A stretch of 64,000 bases of DNA from Alkalihalobacillus sp. CinArs1 (GCF_947387515.1 NZ_CANDOB010000003.1:266001-330000), one strand, 5' to 3'. Counted from the stretch's first letter, positions 27,236 to 35,262 are shown. Made by a program: numbers and translations. Notes: generated by a model from the sequence alone, not told the origin.

Positions 27236-27895
27236 CTATTTGTTTAATTTAGTTAATATTGTTTGCAGCTCTGTTAAATCGTCAATGACCATATCAGCCT
27301 GAGAAAGTTCATCTTCTCGTGCAAAGTCAAAGTTGCATCCAATTGAAACTAAACCATTATCTTTGGCTGCATTTATATCTGAAAGTCGGTCTCCAACTAC
27401 TGCTCCATTAGTGATACCGTATTTTTTTATAGCACTTTGGACTAAGTCCGATTTATTCAACGATTCAATTTGTTGGATACTGAATGTTTCCGTAACCCAT
27501 TTATCCAAATGATAATAACTGACAATCGCTTTTAAATATTCCGTTAAACCATTGCTTGCTATGTATATTGAAAAATCATTCTCTTTTAAGTAACTAAAAA
27601 CTTCTTTTACGTTAGGATATAAAGCACCTTTACCACTGCTTATATTTTCAATTAGGCTATTTAGGAAATAAGTATCCATTTGTTCTCTTTCCTTAACGGA
27701 ATGATTAGGTAACAAAGTCTCCCATACTTTTGGTAAAGGAATCCCCATAATTTCACGGTATTTATCAATAGGCGTTTCCTTATCCCATTTATCTAATGAC
27801 CGTAAACGGCTAAAAGCATCATCCAGTGATAATTCAAGTATTTTATCTGTTTGAAATAGTGTTCCATCCATATCAAAGATTAGTGATTGTGCCAT
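27236..27895 (-). CDS. HAD-family phosphatase
   Basis: A 219-residue haloacid-dehalogenase-type hydrolase with nucleophile motif DMDGTLFQTD at residues 8-17, motif II in IYIASNGLTEYL and the acidic motif VVGDRLSDINAAKDNGL. A helical cap follows motif I, as in phosphoglycolate-phosphatase-like enzymes. Substrate unknown. The ribosome site GGAGAGAGG lies immediately after the GTTGAAG arm of the upstream element, so the cassette boundary abuts the translation signal. Confidence 0.85.
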   Translation of the reverse strand: MAQSLIFDMDGTLFQTDKILELSLDDAFSRLRSLDKWDKETPIDKYREIMGIPLPKVWETLLPNHSVKEREQMDTYFLNSLIENISSGKGALYPNVKEVFSYLKENDFSIYIASNGLTEYLKAIVSYYHLDKWVTETFSIQQIESLNKSDLVQSAIKKYGITNGAVVGDRLSDINAAKDNGLVSIGCNFDFAREDELSQADMVIDDLTELQTILTKLNK

Positions 27896-27908
27896 TATTT
27901 CCTCTCTC

Positions 27909-27990
27909 CTTCAACATTACTGCTCCTTAAACTTATTACACAAAAAGAAGCGTAATCCTTTTTAGATCAACGCTCCCTTTAGCTGAAGAT
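27909..27990. repeat. Cassette-boundary element 19 (complete form)
   Basis: Both outer arms are clear: CTTCAACATTACTGCTCCTTA on the left and CTTTAGCTGAAGATCATC on the right, around AAAAAGAAGCGTAATCCTTTTTAGATCAACGCTCC. This is one of the best copies for defining the element. Confidence 0.85.
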
Positions 27991-28207
27991 CATCTAAAAC
28001 CTATTCGCAATGAAGGTTTGAGAGAAGGTGTAATTAAAATCCAAATCGTTCACCAATATTAGCTAAAACCGACCTTTTAGCAACTTATTAATGTGATAAC
28101 TCTCAAATAAACTAGAATTTCTCAAAAAGGCACTGTATTCTTTAGCATGTCATTTTAACATTTTTAATGCCGGCTTTCTTTTCACTAATTAGTTAGATAA
28201 TATCCTA
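27991..28207. other. Intergenic region without recognised features
   Basis: No gene with a ribosome site. Probably old cassette DNA. Confidence 0.35.
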
Positions 28208-28486
28208 TTATTCATTAGACGGAGCGATTACTGCGAATAATGCTATAATAACAAAAATAATAATAAAAGTTATTTCTGATTGAAACATAGCGATAATAAA
28301 GATACCAACAGTGTAAATAGTAATCCCAATGATGTTCCAAGGAAATGGCCTTTTACTTTCAGTAACTTTGTAAATAACCAAGCCCATTATACCGCTTATT
28401 ACAATCGCTGCTAAAAGTTGAGATATTTCAAATAAAAATATTCCAACCAAACTAGCCAAAATAAAACCAAATAGTATCTTGAACAA
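28208..28486 (-). CDS. Small multi-helix membrane protein, paralogue 1
   Basis: A 92-residue membrane protein with three hydrophobic segments, the central motif RPFPWNIIGITIY and an end VIAPSNE. It resembles the product of 45486-45764 (RPYPWNLIGGLIY, LALAPSEE), so a family of small membrane proteins occurs twice in the array. TTG start at 28486 is favoured by AAAGG 10 bases upstream. Confidence 0.65.
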   Translation of the reverse strand: MFKILFGFILASLVGIFLFEISQLLAAIVISGIMGLVIYKVTESKRPFPWNIIGITIYTVGIFIIAMFQSEITFIIIFVIIALFAVIAPSNE

Positions 28487-28585
28487 AAAAACCACGCCTT
28501 TTTAGTTTAAATCCATTATGTAGTTGCTCAAATTCTTAACGCAGTTCCACCAGTTATCACACTAGCTTTAAAGAAGTGCACTCTA

Positions 28586-28619
28586 TTGAGCAATCAAGCT
28601 CCCGATTGCTTAATACTGC
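28586..28619. repeat. Cassette-boundary element 20
   Basis: TTGAGCAATCAAGCTCCCGATTGCTTAATACTG; the last bases lie within the 3' end of the next gene. Confidence 0.6.
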
Positions 28620-29185
28620 ATTCTTACCCAACCTGCATCCTTCGGAAAGTCATCTCTAGTAAGTAATCGTTTTGAAGTTAACTGCCGGTAAGACGTAATT
28701 GTTCCATCGTGAGACACGACATAAATATTGCCTTTCTCTTTCTGCTTACACCAATTCAAGAATGCTTTACCAATAATACGAAACTCTTTCTCTGGCATAG
28801 TATTTATACCATCTTTCCAAAGTTCATCAGGACAGTTATGATCTATGGAGAATGTAGGGAACACCCTTTCAATTTCCTCCCGTTTCATCATTACGTCACA
28901 AGGAAGCGTCCTCCACTTTTGCTTTTGTGGAAACATTCTCGGAGAAACCACAGGGCTAACATTTGTTTTAACTTCCGCAGTCCCCATCAATATTTGAGCA
29001 GTCTCTAGCGTTCGTTGAGTAGGACTAATAACAACCATGTCTTCGCTATCTAAAGGAAAAGTATCCCTTAATAAATATGCTTGCTCCTTACCTTCTTTCG
29101 TTAGAGAAGGATTTTTCATATGTAAACTATTAGGTGTATCTAATGTGTGTTCTCCTTGACCGTGTCGTATAAATACTAGTTCCAT
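28610..29185 (-). CDS. Histidine phosphatase family protein
   Basis: A 191-residue protein beginning MELVFIRHGQGEHT, where RHG carries the phospho-accepting histidine. Later it has VISPTQRTLETAQILMG (arginine pocket) and IYVVSHDGTITSY (the second catalytic His). This is the phosphoglycerate-mutase-like fold; substrate unknown. The start at 29185 is taken because GGAGGGAAG precedes it, whereas the open frame extends 20 codons. The stop codon overlaps the boundary element. Confidence 0.85.
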   Translation of the reverse strand: MELVFIRHGQGEHTLDTPNSLHMKNPSLTKEGKEQAYLLRDTFPLDSEDMVVISPTQRTLETAQILMGTAEVKTNVSPVVSPRMFPQKQKWRTLPCDVMMKREEIERVFPTFSIDHNCPDELWKDGINTMPEKEFRIIGKAFLNWCKQKEKGNIYVVSHDGTITSYRQLTSKRLLTRDDFPKDAGWVRMQY

Positions 29186-29215
29186 ACTTCCCTCCCTAAA
29201 CTTAAAATTCACTAT

Positions 29216-29242
29216 TGAATTGCTCCCTTTAAAGGAATACTT
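29216..29242. repeat. Cassette-boundary element 21 (right half)
   Basis: AATTGCTCCCTTTAAAGGAATACTTC. Confidence 0.45.
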
Positions 29243-29251
29243 CAAATTAAA

Positions 29252-29685
29252 TTAATCCTCGAACTCGATTTTTGTTAGAAGGGGAGCGTTCTCATGCTTT
29301 TCTAAAATGTTTGTTAGATCTTTTATCGTATCTTCTTCCAATCGGTAAGTTTGACTTTCTTTTGGAACAAGACTTTGTATGAACCCTTCTCCATCTTCAG
29401 CTATCCATAGATGAAATGATTTATTATTGCTTCCTTCACCAATAAGATCATAGGTTAATAACGGAGGGGTTTTAATAAACTTTTGTTCATCCAATTTTTT
29501 TGCATTAGTGGTAGCATCAATGAATATTCCTACCTCTTGGTTCTTATCAAACTCTACTTCTCCTGGAGATTTTTCATTTCCAATCCAATAGCGCGCTTTT
29601 ATGTTTCAACATTTTCTAATTCGTTAGTTGAACAGGCGCATAGAGCTATTAAAAGTAGCATCATAATCAATAGATTTTTCTTCAT
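29252..29685 (-). pseudogene. Frameshifted lipoprotein gene
   Basis: The gene starts at 29685 behind CTAGGAGGG and encodes MKKNLLIMMLLLIALCACST (lipobox LCAC), then stops at TAA after NELENVET. In a shifted frame the protein continues at once with KARYWIGNEKSPGEVEFDKN, then VGIFIDATTNAKKLDEQKF, and runs on to the end IEFED at 29252. An indel near 29610 therefore split a lipoprotein of about 143 residues. The 3' part alone (80 residues from an internal ATG) has no ribosome site. Family not recognised. Confidence 0.75.
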
Positions 29686-29699
29686 TAAATGCCCTCCTA

Positions 29700-29745
29700 G
29701 TTCTTCCACCAACCCTTATAAATCAACGCTCCCGTTAGTAGAATA
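29700..29745. repeat. Cassette-boundary element 22
   Basis: Left arm GTTCTTCCACCAACCCTTATA runs straight into AATCAACGCTCCCGTTAGTAGAATA; the left hairpin strand is deleted. Confidence 0.6.
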
Positions 29746-29821
29746 AGCCTATTATTCACAACGACTAAATACTCTTTCAAAAATACCATCTATTATTAGT
29801 TTTTTAATCAATCAAAGATGC

Positions 29822-30331
29822 TTATATTATGCGAGAATAGTAAGCTACATCGGTAACTCTGCCGAGTAAATTCGATTCAGGCAAGACCGCTACCAAAGTA
29901 AATCCGAGTTTTTCAATTAACTTTTTTGACTTAGTATTTTTATTATCTATGGTAGCAGATAGTCGTTTAAGGTTTAATGTGCTTTTACTATGCTCAATGA
30001 CCGCGGAAACCGCTTCATACGCAAAACCGCCCCCCCAATGCTCCCTCATGAAGCGATAACCAATTTCGCCAAGATAATCTTCTGCTATTTCTGGAATCAT
30101 TACATCACCGATAAACTCATCAGTATCTTTTAATGCGACCGTCCATTTTGTTTCAGTACGATTCCTAACCATTTCAAACATTGAGTGTTCATCACGAGGA
30201 GGATTAATTCCAAGAAATTCTCTTACTTCATCATTGTTAAACATTTTAAGCATATTGGGAATGTCTTTTTCCTCTCTCGGACGTAAAACCAATCGTTCTG
30301 TTTGAATTATCGGTGCTTCTTTTTTTAACAT
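29822..30331 (-). CDS. GNAT acetyltransferase, RimJ/RimL type
   Basis: A 169-residue protein. The start IIQTERLVLRPREEKDI, the core GEIGYRFMREHWGGGFAYEA and LKRLSATIDNKNTKSKKLIE then KLGF are the signature of ribosomal-protein-acetyltransferase-like GNATs. Substrate unknown. Single-gene cassette between elements 22 and 23. Confidence 0.87.
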   Translation of the reverse strand: MLKKEAPIIQTERLVLRPREEKDIPNMLKMFNNDEVREFLGINPPRDEHSMFEMVRNRTETKWTVALKDTDEFIGDVMIPEIAEDYLGEIGYRFMREHWGGGFAYEAVSAVIEHSKSTLNLKRLSATIDNKNTKSKKLIEKLGFTLVAVLPESNLLGRVTDVAYYSRII

Positions 30332-30378
30332 GACTTATTCAGCCTTTCGTATATTGACTATTTGGTATTTAGATTCCT

Positions 30379-30466
30379 TCTTCAAGTAACCTGCCCAGTT
30401 ATTAACTTAAACAAAAAGGAGCGTAATCCTTTTAGATCAACGCTCCAGTTTGCTTAATACTGAATC
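30379..30466. repeat. Cassette-boundary element 23 (complete form)
   Basis: Left arm CTTCAAGTAACCTGCCCAG, TTATTAACTTAAACAAAAA, hairpin GGAGCGTAATC / GATCAACGCTCC (30418-30446), right arm AGTTTGCTTAATACTG. Confidence 0.85.
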
Positions 30467-30560
30467 TATTTATTATTATCATATTCTCAAAAGCTGTTTG
30501 TAACTTGAGATTGACAAGACTATAATCGAATTATATTACAAATAATGGAGGCGTAAAATA

Positions 30561-31055
30561 TTGGATTCGACCACTACAAATACTACTGTTCGACTAATTA
30601 AATACAATAGCAATTATGATAGAGATCTATCGAACTTTCACCTTCCAGATGACCAATTAATGTTCACAGCTTTACCCTTACAGAAGATTAATGATCCTAA
30701 GCTTTCAGACCAAACCATACATATTTTGATTCTAAAAGATGAAAAGGCAGTAGGTTATTTTGCTCTAGAACAAGGTTCGAAATTGCAAAAATATTGTAGT
30801 AATGAAAATGCAAGGCTATTAACTGCATTTTCAATTAATAAAGAAAGCCAAGGCCAGGGTTTAGCAAAGTCAGGGCTTAAAATGCTACCAAGTTTCATCA
30901 GCAATAACTTCCCTGACATTAACGAAGTGGTACTTGGCGTTAATCAAAAAAACCAAGCAGCTATCAGTCTTTATCTGAAAACTGGATTTGTGGACAATAA
31001 TGAAATATATAACGGTCCTAAAGGACCACAACATATCTTGCACCTGAGTATTTAA
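30561..31055 (+). CDS. GNAT acetyltransferase (plus strand)
   Basis: A 164-residue GNAT protein. The acetyl-CoA-binding loop is in INKESQGQGLAKSGLKML and the late motif is VNQKNQAAISLYLKTGF. TTG start behind GGAGG. The gene is inverted relative to most neighbours and has its own terminator at 31061-31103. Substrate unknown. Confidence 0.85.
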   Translation: MDSTTTNTTVRLIKYNSNYDRDLSNFHLPDDQLMFTALPLQKINDPKLSDQTIHILILKDEKAVGYFALEQGSKLQKYCSNENARLLTAFSINKESQGQGLAKSGLKMLPSFISNNFPDINEVVLGVNQKNQAAISLYLKTGFVDNNEIYNGPKGPQHILHLSI

Positions 31056-31060
31056 ATATA

Positions 31061-31103
31061 GAAAAGGATGCTTTCCTTGTACAAGTTAGGCGTCCTTTTT
31101 TTA
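31061..31103 (+). terminator. Terminator of the plus-strand GNAT gene
   Basis: AAAAGGATGC ... GGCGTCCTTTTTTT is an imperfect stem with a T-run. Confidence 0.65.
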
Positions 31104-31140
31104 TGTATTGTTCTCCTTCTCATCGGCTCATTAATTCCAG

Positions 31141-31158
31141 AAATTGCTCCCTATTCTT
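31141..31158. repeat. Cassette-boundary element 24 (right half)
   Basis: AATTGCTCCCTATTCTTGA, overlapping the stop codon of the GrpB-family gene. Confidence 0.45.
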
Positions 31159-31690
31159 GATTAAAATTATCATCCTTAGTTAACCTATACCAATTTAAAG
31201 CTTCTTTCTCAATTTTAGAAACTAACTCCTCTTTACCTTGTATGTATGATGCAATATCATATGGAAATTGTTTTGATAATCCTTCTTTTAGATTTCCATA
31301 TTGATTTCTTAGCTTACTATTTACTCTTAAATAATCCCTAAATGCTAGATGTCGGTCTATTTGCAAGTCATTTTGTTGGTATATGTGAACGTGGTGAGTT
31401 CTAGCATCCCCACCCTTTTGGAAATACCTTCGACCTGATATTCCATTTTCACCTTTTGGTTCATATCCAAGTGCTTTCATTTGATCATCAAATTTATCAA
31501 CTTCTGTAATATCTTTAACCACTGGCAATAAATCAATTATTGGTTTAGCTTTTAGACCTTTTATTGAGGTGCTACCAATATGATGGACAGTAACTATTCT
31601 ATTACCGTAAATGCATTTTAGGTTAGTCACTTCTTGTTTAAACATCTTCGGCCAGTTCACATCATAAGGACGAACTTCTACTTTTCTCAC
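31151..31690 (-). CDS. GrpB / UPF0157 family protein
   Basis: A 179-residue protein with the nucleotidyltransferase-like GrpB fold: VEVRPYDVNWPKMFKQE, VTVHHIGSTSIKGLKAKPII with the DLLPVV stretch, and HHVHIYQQN. Function of the family is poorly known; some members are found fused to CoA-related enzymes. GTG start behind AAAGGTAGG. Frequently found as accessory cargo. Confidence 0.87.
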   Translation of the reverse strand: MRKVEVRPYDVNWPKMFKQEVTNLKCIYGNRIVTVHHIGSTSIKGLKAKPIIDLLPVVKDITEVDKFDDQMKALGYEPKGENGISGRRYFQKGGDARTHHVHIYQQNDLQIDRHLAFRDYLRVNSKLRNQYGNLKEGLSKQFPYDIASYIQGKEELVSKIEKEALNWYRLTKDDNFNQE

Positions 31691-31757
31691 TTTATAAGAC
31701 CTACCTTTAATAAAGCTTTCTCTATTTCTTCAAATATGCTTTCTTTAATCAACGGTA

Positions 31758-32231
31758 TTAATCTACATTCTTAACGAATAACACCCTATCTTTATTCGGG
31801 CCATCATAGTTAGAAACTACTGGCACTCCGTCTATTTCTATATCACCATTTTCAATACTGAAACCCATCTTAGTGTGATAAGCAATCGAAACCTTATTTA
31901 CTGGGGAAGTTACTGCACGAACGACCTTTCGATTGTTTTCTCTTATCACGTTAAAAAAATTATTATAAAGCTGTTTTCCTATATGATTTTTTCTGTAGAC
32001 AGGATTAACGCCAACAAAATGAATATAAGCGACATCTGAATTAGATTGAGACAAAAATTCGATCAAAAAGCCAATGATGTGTCCGTCTTCTTCAGCAATG
32101 AAACTAGTATTATTAAAATGATCAAAGAACAATTTAGGTAACATGTCTGACATTTGCCTACCACCCCACCATTCATTGATCAAAGGTGAGATAGCGTAAT
32201 AATCAGAACTTTTCACGCTGCGTATTTTCAT
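31758..32231 (-). CDS. GNAT acetyltransferase
   Basis: A 157-residue GNAT protein: MKIRSVKSSDYYAISPLINE, then IHFVGVNPVYRKNHIGKQLY (acetyl-CoA loop), VRAVTSPVNKVSIAYHTKMGF, and the C-terminal VVSNYDGPNKDRVLFVK. Start at 32231 follows AAAGGA. Substrate unknown. Confidence 0.85.
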   Translation of the reverse strand: MKIRSVKSSDYYAISPLINEWWGGRQMSDMLPKLFFDHFNNTSFIAEEDGHIIGFLIEFLSQSNSDVAYIHFVGVNPVYRKNHIGKQLYNNFFNVIRENNRKVVRAVTSPVNKVSIAYHTKMGFSIENGDIEIDGVPVVSNYDGPNKDRVLFVKNVD

Positions 32232-32294
32232 TATTGATATCCTTTCCTCTTGTGCCAAAGCAATTTTCCACCACTGGAAAAAGTGGTTGTACAT

Positions 32295-32318
32295 CTATCG
32301 CTCCCTATAATTGAATGT
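32295..32318. repeat. Cassette-boundary element 25 (right half)
   Basis: CTATCGCTCCCTATAATTGAATG. Confidence 0.5.
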
Positions 32319-32336
32319 ATATGTTGATGTACCTTT

Positions 32337-32711
32337 CTAATAATTCTCCAGTTCTCTCTCTAGATCTTTCCTAAGAACTTCAATTCTTACGACCGCTGTA
32401 TCCTTTTCATTAGGAAAGATTGAAGGTCGTATTTCATCGTTCTCCATTCCAGTAAGCCATTTGTCTATAAATTCTCCTAATGGTATTGACCTAGCACTAT
32501 AACCTGCCCATTCTTTTCTAGCACAGCTTTCAGCAATTTCTCTATTGGGGAATAATGGTAAAAGAATTTTCTTTTCCTCATCTTGAGATGTTGCCCAGCC
32601 ATCGCTATACAATCCCCAAACTTCTTCAAGATCCACAACTTTTTTTATAAAATACTCGTATCTAACATTTGTAGATTGTTTGTTGACTGATAAAAACTCC
32701 TTTTCATTCAA
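32337..32711 (-). CDS. DUF2750 family protein
   Basis: About 124 residues: YEYFIKKVVDLEEVWGLYSD, GWATSQDEEKKILLPLFPNR and CARKEWAGYSARSIPLGEFI are the conserved blocks of DUF2750, a small cytoplasmic family without known activity. Start taken as TTG at 32711 with GAGGG suitably spaced; a TTG three codons earlier lies too close to that site. Confidence 0.8.
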   Translation of the reverse strand: MNEKEFLSVNKQSTNVRYEYFIKKVVDLEEVWGLYSDGWATSQDEEKKILLPLFPNREIAESCARKEWAGYSARSIPLGEFIDKWLTGMENDEIRPSIFPNEKDTAVVRIEVLRKDLERELENY

Positions 32712-32778
32712 TCCTATCAACCCTCATCTTAGTGGAATTTACTTTTATGAAATACCTTTTCTCTGACTTAATCTTATT

Positions 32779-32808
32779 TAGCAAGTGCTCCCTATTGTTG
32801 AACTGAAT
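32779..32808. repeat. Cassette-boundary element 26 (right half)
   Basis: TAGCAAGTGCTCCCTATTGTTGAACTG; contains GTTGAAC, an exact GTTRRRY match. Confidence 0.6.
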
Positions 32809-32824
32809 ACCTAACAATAAACTA

Positions 32825-33094
32825 TCATTGTTGTAATGGTACCCAGTTTGGATCTTTAATATCTTCTTGATTAAGTCTTCTTACATATATAATGCTTCCT
32901 TCATCACAAGCACCAAATTCAAGGAAATTTTTCTGTGCCTGCCTTAAGGAAACATTATTTGCCCCTTCCTTATCATCTGGATTTAAAAACTGATATTCGT
33001 CATCTTCCCAAAAACAAATACTGCAGATCTCATAAGTACCTGGTGGTTCTTGTTCCAATGTTTTATATCCGCAACAATTACATGTGAATTTCAA
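32825..33094 (-). CDS. CPCC family cysteine-rich protein
   Basis: An 89-residue protein with MKFTCNCCGYKTLEQEPPGT, then YEICSICFWEDDEYQF: four cysteines in two CxxC-like pairs that should bind zinc, followed by GANNVSLRQAQKNFLEFGAC. This matches the CPCC family of small Cys-rich proteins of unknown function. TTG start behind GAGGTG. Confidence 0.85.
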   Translation of the reverse strand: MKFTCNCCGYKTLEQEPPGTYEICSICFWEDDEYQFLNPDDKEGANNVSLRQAQKNFLEFGACDEGSIIYVRRLNQEDIKDPNWVPLQQ

Positions 33095-33115
33095 GTTATA
33101 TGTTCACCTCTATTC

Positions 33116-33140
33116 GTATTCGCCCCCATTAGTTGAATAG
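33116..33140. repeat. Cassette-boundary element 27 (right half)
   Basis: GTATTCGCCCCCATTAGTTGAATAG; GTTGAAT is a GTTRRRY match. Confidence 0.5.
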
Positions 33141-33407
33141 TTAATTGTTATTCTCTATGTACTTTTTGTACCTCTTTTCTGTATATAACCAAATACCTGT
33201 TCCAAATATTATTCCGAATACCAGTGCCCTAGGAAAGTATTCTGTCATATTGCCAAGCCCTTTACCTAAGAATAATTTAAGTACCACTTCACCTAATAAG
33301 TAGCCTAATCCACCTAGGAAAACTCCATTGAAGAGAATAAAATTTCCACTTTCCCTTTTTCCTAGTTTCACTCCAACTATTAAAAAACTTCTCATCCTTA
33401 GAAACAA
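33141..33407 (-). CDS. Small membrane protein (88 residues)
   Basis: Three hydrophobic segments and a charged tail YTEKRYKKYIENNN. TTG start behind AAAGGT. No family recognised. First of a series of tiny membrane-protein cassettes (33.1-36.5 kb). Confidence 0.6.
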   Translation of the reverse strand: MFLRMRSFLIVGVKLGKRESGNFILFNGVFLGGLGYLLGEVVLKLFLGKGLGNMTEYFPRALVFGIIFGTGIWLYTEKRYKKYIENNN

Positions 33408-33483
33408 TAATCACTACCTTTAAATTATTTTTATAAATTCTGAATCATCAATTCTACAAGATAACTGCTCTGTTACAAAATCA

Positions 33484-33537
33484 AACAAATAGAAACGTAA
33501 TTTTATCTAGATCAACGCTCCCGATTGATTAATGTAC
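33484..33537. repeat. Cassette-boundary element 28
   Basis: AACAAATAGAAACGTAATTTTATCTAGATCAACGCTCCCGATTGATTAATG; left strand has mutated (GAAACGT for GGAGCGT) but still partly pairs. Confidence 0.7.
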
Positions 33538-33545
33538 ATTCAAAT

Positions 33546-33728
33546 TTATTTTACAATTCTTTTCAGGTCATAAATAGTCATTGCCACTACAAAAAGAGTA
33601 ACCAAAGCGAAGAAGATGGTAGTGCCGACCCCATCAAAAATTCGTGGATTTTTGTAAATGACAAAAGCATAGAGGAGCCACATACCAATTAACTTTACTA
33701 AACTATTAGCTTGTACTGATTTAAACAT
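33546..33728 (-). CDS. Tiny two-helix membrane protein (60 residues)
   Basis: MFKSVQANSLVKLIGMWLLY, a helix, then GVGTTIFFALVTLFVVAMTI and the end YDLKRIVK. GGGTGG lies before ATG. No family recognised. Confidence 0.6.
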   Translation of the reverse strand: MFKSVQANSLVKLIGMWLLYAFVIYKNPRIFDGVGTTIFFALVTLFVVAMTIYDLKRIVK

Positions 33729-33793
33729 TCTAAATACACCACCCTGTCCAGGTAATTGAATTTGTTTTTTTAAGCATTGGTCCTTTTAACAAA

Positions 33794-33878
33794 GCTTCCA
33801 CAATTCTGGCATCTTATTAACTTAAACAAAAAGGAGCGTAATCCTTTTTAGATCAACGCTCCCGATTGTTTAACGATT
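33794..33878. repeat. Cassette-boundary element 29 (complete form)
   Basis: Left arm GCTTCCACAATTCTGGCATC, TTATTAACTTAAACAAAAA, hairpin GGAGCGTAATC / GATCAACGCTCC (33832-33861), right arm CGATTGTTTAACG. It gives the consensus of the common hairpin class. Confidence 0.85.
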
Positions 33879-34227
33879 AGAATTCATCCATTAACCTAAA
33901 CCTAGTATTAACGTGGTAACCATTTACTGATACTTCACCAACCCGTTTAGTGCCATTATAGTATGTGGCTTCTAGAGTATCTTCCCCATTTTTCAAAACC
34001 AGCATATAACTTGAACCTATGGCATCCCAGGTGTCTGTTCTCTTAGAAGTATTTATCTGGCGAATTATTTCTTCAACTCGATTTTGATTGTTAGTTTCAT
34101 ACAAAACCTCACCCGAATTAATGTTAACTACCTTAGCTTCAGTATATTGCTTTGTAATTAACGGATCTTTGCTACAAGAGGCTAGTATGATAGTAATAAC
34201 CAAAAACAAAGGAATGAAGCTCTTCAT
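33877..34227 (-). CDS. Small lipoprotein (116 residues)
   Basis: Signal peptide MKSFIPLFLVITIILASCSK with lipobox LASC. Mature part contains INSGEVLYETNNQNRVEEII and NGYHVNTRFRLMDEF. AAGGGG precedes ATG. Unknown function; one of several unrelated lipoproteins in the array. Confidence 0.75.
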   Translation of the reverse strand: MKSFIPLFLVITIILASCSKDPLITKQYTEAKVVNINSGEVLYETNNQNRVEEIIRQINTSKRTDTWDAIGSSYMLVLKNGEDTLEATYYNGTKRVGEVSVNGYHVNTRFRLMDEF

Positions 34228-34310
34228 TTTGTCAGCCCCTTACTACTTGTTCGAGAAGCTTGCACTAGCTATCCCGCGCTTACTCCCTTTAATTACATAT
34301 GACCTTTATC

Positions 34311-34724
34311 TTACTTCTTGAATTTCTTTATTCTTTTATTTACACTTTCGTTTATTCTTGCATTTGAAGCATATGTAATAAGTGCAGAAATAAATTGCTT
34401 ATTATTGTAGCCGACCAAAGTAGTTTGCTTATAACTATATACTGTTTCTCCTATGATGATCCACACAGGTATCAATTTCAGGTACTTTCGGGTATAGGTG
34501 ATATAAGTTATTTCTCCCCATTTATATTGCAAATCTTTATCTAGTAGATTTCTTATTTTAAAGATTTCACTAGTAAATATTATTTTTTGCATTTTCCCTC
34601 TCAAATGGAAAATCCCTATTAACAGGAAAGATATAATTGACACTCCAAATGAAAACCACCCAAAGAGAGTCGTTTCAGAGTCTGTCATTGTTAGCATCAA
34701 CCCTAAAAAAAGCAACCCTATCAT
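34311..34724 (-). CDS. DUF5381-like membrane protein, natural start uncertain
   Basis: A 137-residue protein from the first ATG, with two hydrophobic segments followed by a PH-like soluble part (KIRNLLDKDLQYKWGEITYI, GYNNKQFISALITYASN). It resembles YfjD/DUF5381 proteins. The best ribosome site (AGGGGG at about 34785) lies upstream and would start at an ATA codon, giving INNTFYPSKWVGLIPCM before the annotated Met. The original ATG may have mutated, so the gene may be poorly expressed. Confidence 0.6.
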   Translation of the reverse strand: MIGLLFLGLMLTMTDSETTLFGWFSFGVSIISFLLIGIFHLRGKMQKIIFTSEIFKIRNLLDKDLQYKWGEITYITYTRKYLKLIPVWIIIGETVYSYKQTTLVGYNNKQFISALITYASNARINESVNKRIKKFKK

Positions 34725-34814
34725 ACAGGGGATAAGCCCAACCCATTTGCTGGGATAGAATGTATTGTTTATGTTTTTTCACCCCCTTTTGTTATAGCCT
34801 ATCAAAATTATAAA

Positions 34815-34852
34815 TAGAGCGCTCGCTTCTTATCCAATACGCGCGCTCTTTA
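34815..34852 (-). terminator. Terminator-like hairpin
   Basis: AGAGCGCTCGC / GCGCGCGCTCT surrounds a loop upstream of the gene at 34311; it may end transcription from 34977. Confidence 0.55.
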
Positions 34853-34915
34853 GTTTCTTTGATTGTTTTACTCCTTATTTAAAGAGATATAAAAAGGGAA
34901 AGATATTTATTATGG

Positions 34916-34953
34916 ATTCGCTCCCGTTTGTTTAAGACTCATAGTCGAGATAC
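34916..34953. repeat. Cassette-boundary element 30 (right half)
   Basis: ATTCGCTCCCGTTTGTTTAAGACTCATAGTCGAGATAC with full tail. Confidence 0.6.
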
Positions 34954-34976
34954 TAATAAACGAAAAATAGAGGTTT

Positions 34977-35150
34977 TTACGATTTGTCTTTACGCTCTAA
35001 CTTGCCTGTTACAGGAAGAACAAAACCACCTATCGTTAATCCTAATACAATAGGCCATTTTATTTCCCCGTATATAAAGTATCCGAAGAGAATAGCAGTA
35101 ACAGCATAAGCAAGTGCAGAGATAATACGATCCTTAGTTCTTTTGCTCAT
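34977..35150 (-). CDS. Tiny two-helix membrane protein (57 residues)
   Basis: Gene below the usual length cut-off: GAGGAGGAGAG stands 7-9 bases before ATG (35148-35150). The product runs MSKRTKDRIISALAYAVTAI, a second helix KWPIVLGLTIGGFVLPV, and the end GKLERKDKS. No family recognised. One unit of the tiny-membrane-protein series. Confidence 0.7.
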   Translation of the reverse strand: MSKRTKDRIISALAYAVTAILFGYFIYGEIKWPIVLGLTIGGFVLPVTGKLERKDKS

Positions 35151-35231
35151 TTTGCAACTCTCCTCCTCTTACTTATATTCAATCGCATACCTTAATTCTT
35201 TTATTTGTTTGAACACATAAAAGTAGTAAAG

Positions 35232-35262
35232 CATAGCTCCCGATTGCTGAAATATATGATTT
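35232..35262. repeat. Cassette-boundary element 31 (right half)
   Basis: AAGCATAGCTCCCGATTGCTGAAATATATG. Confidence 0.5.
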
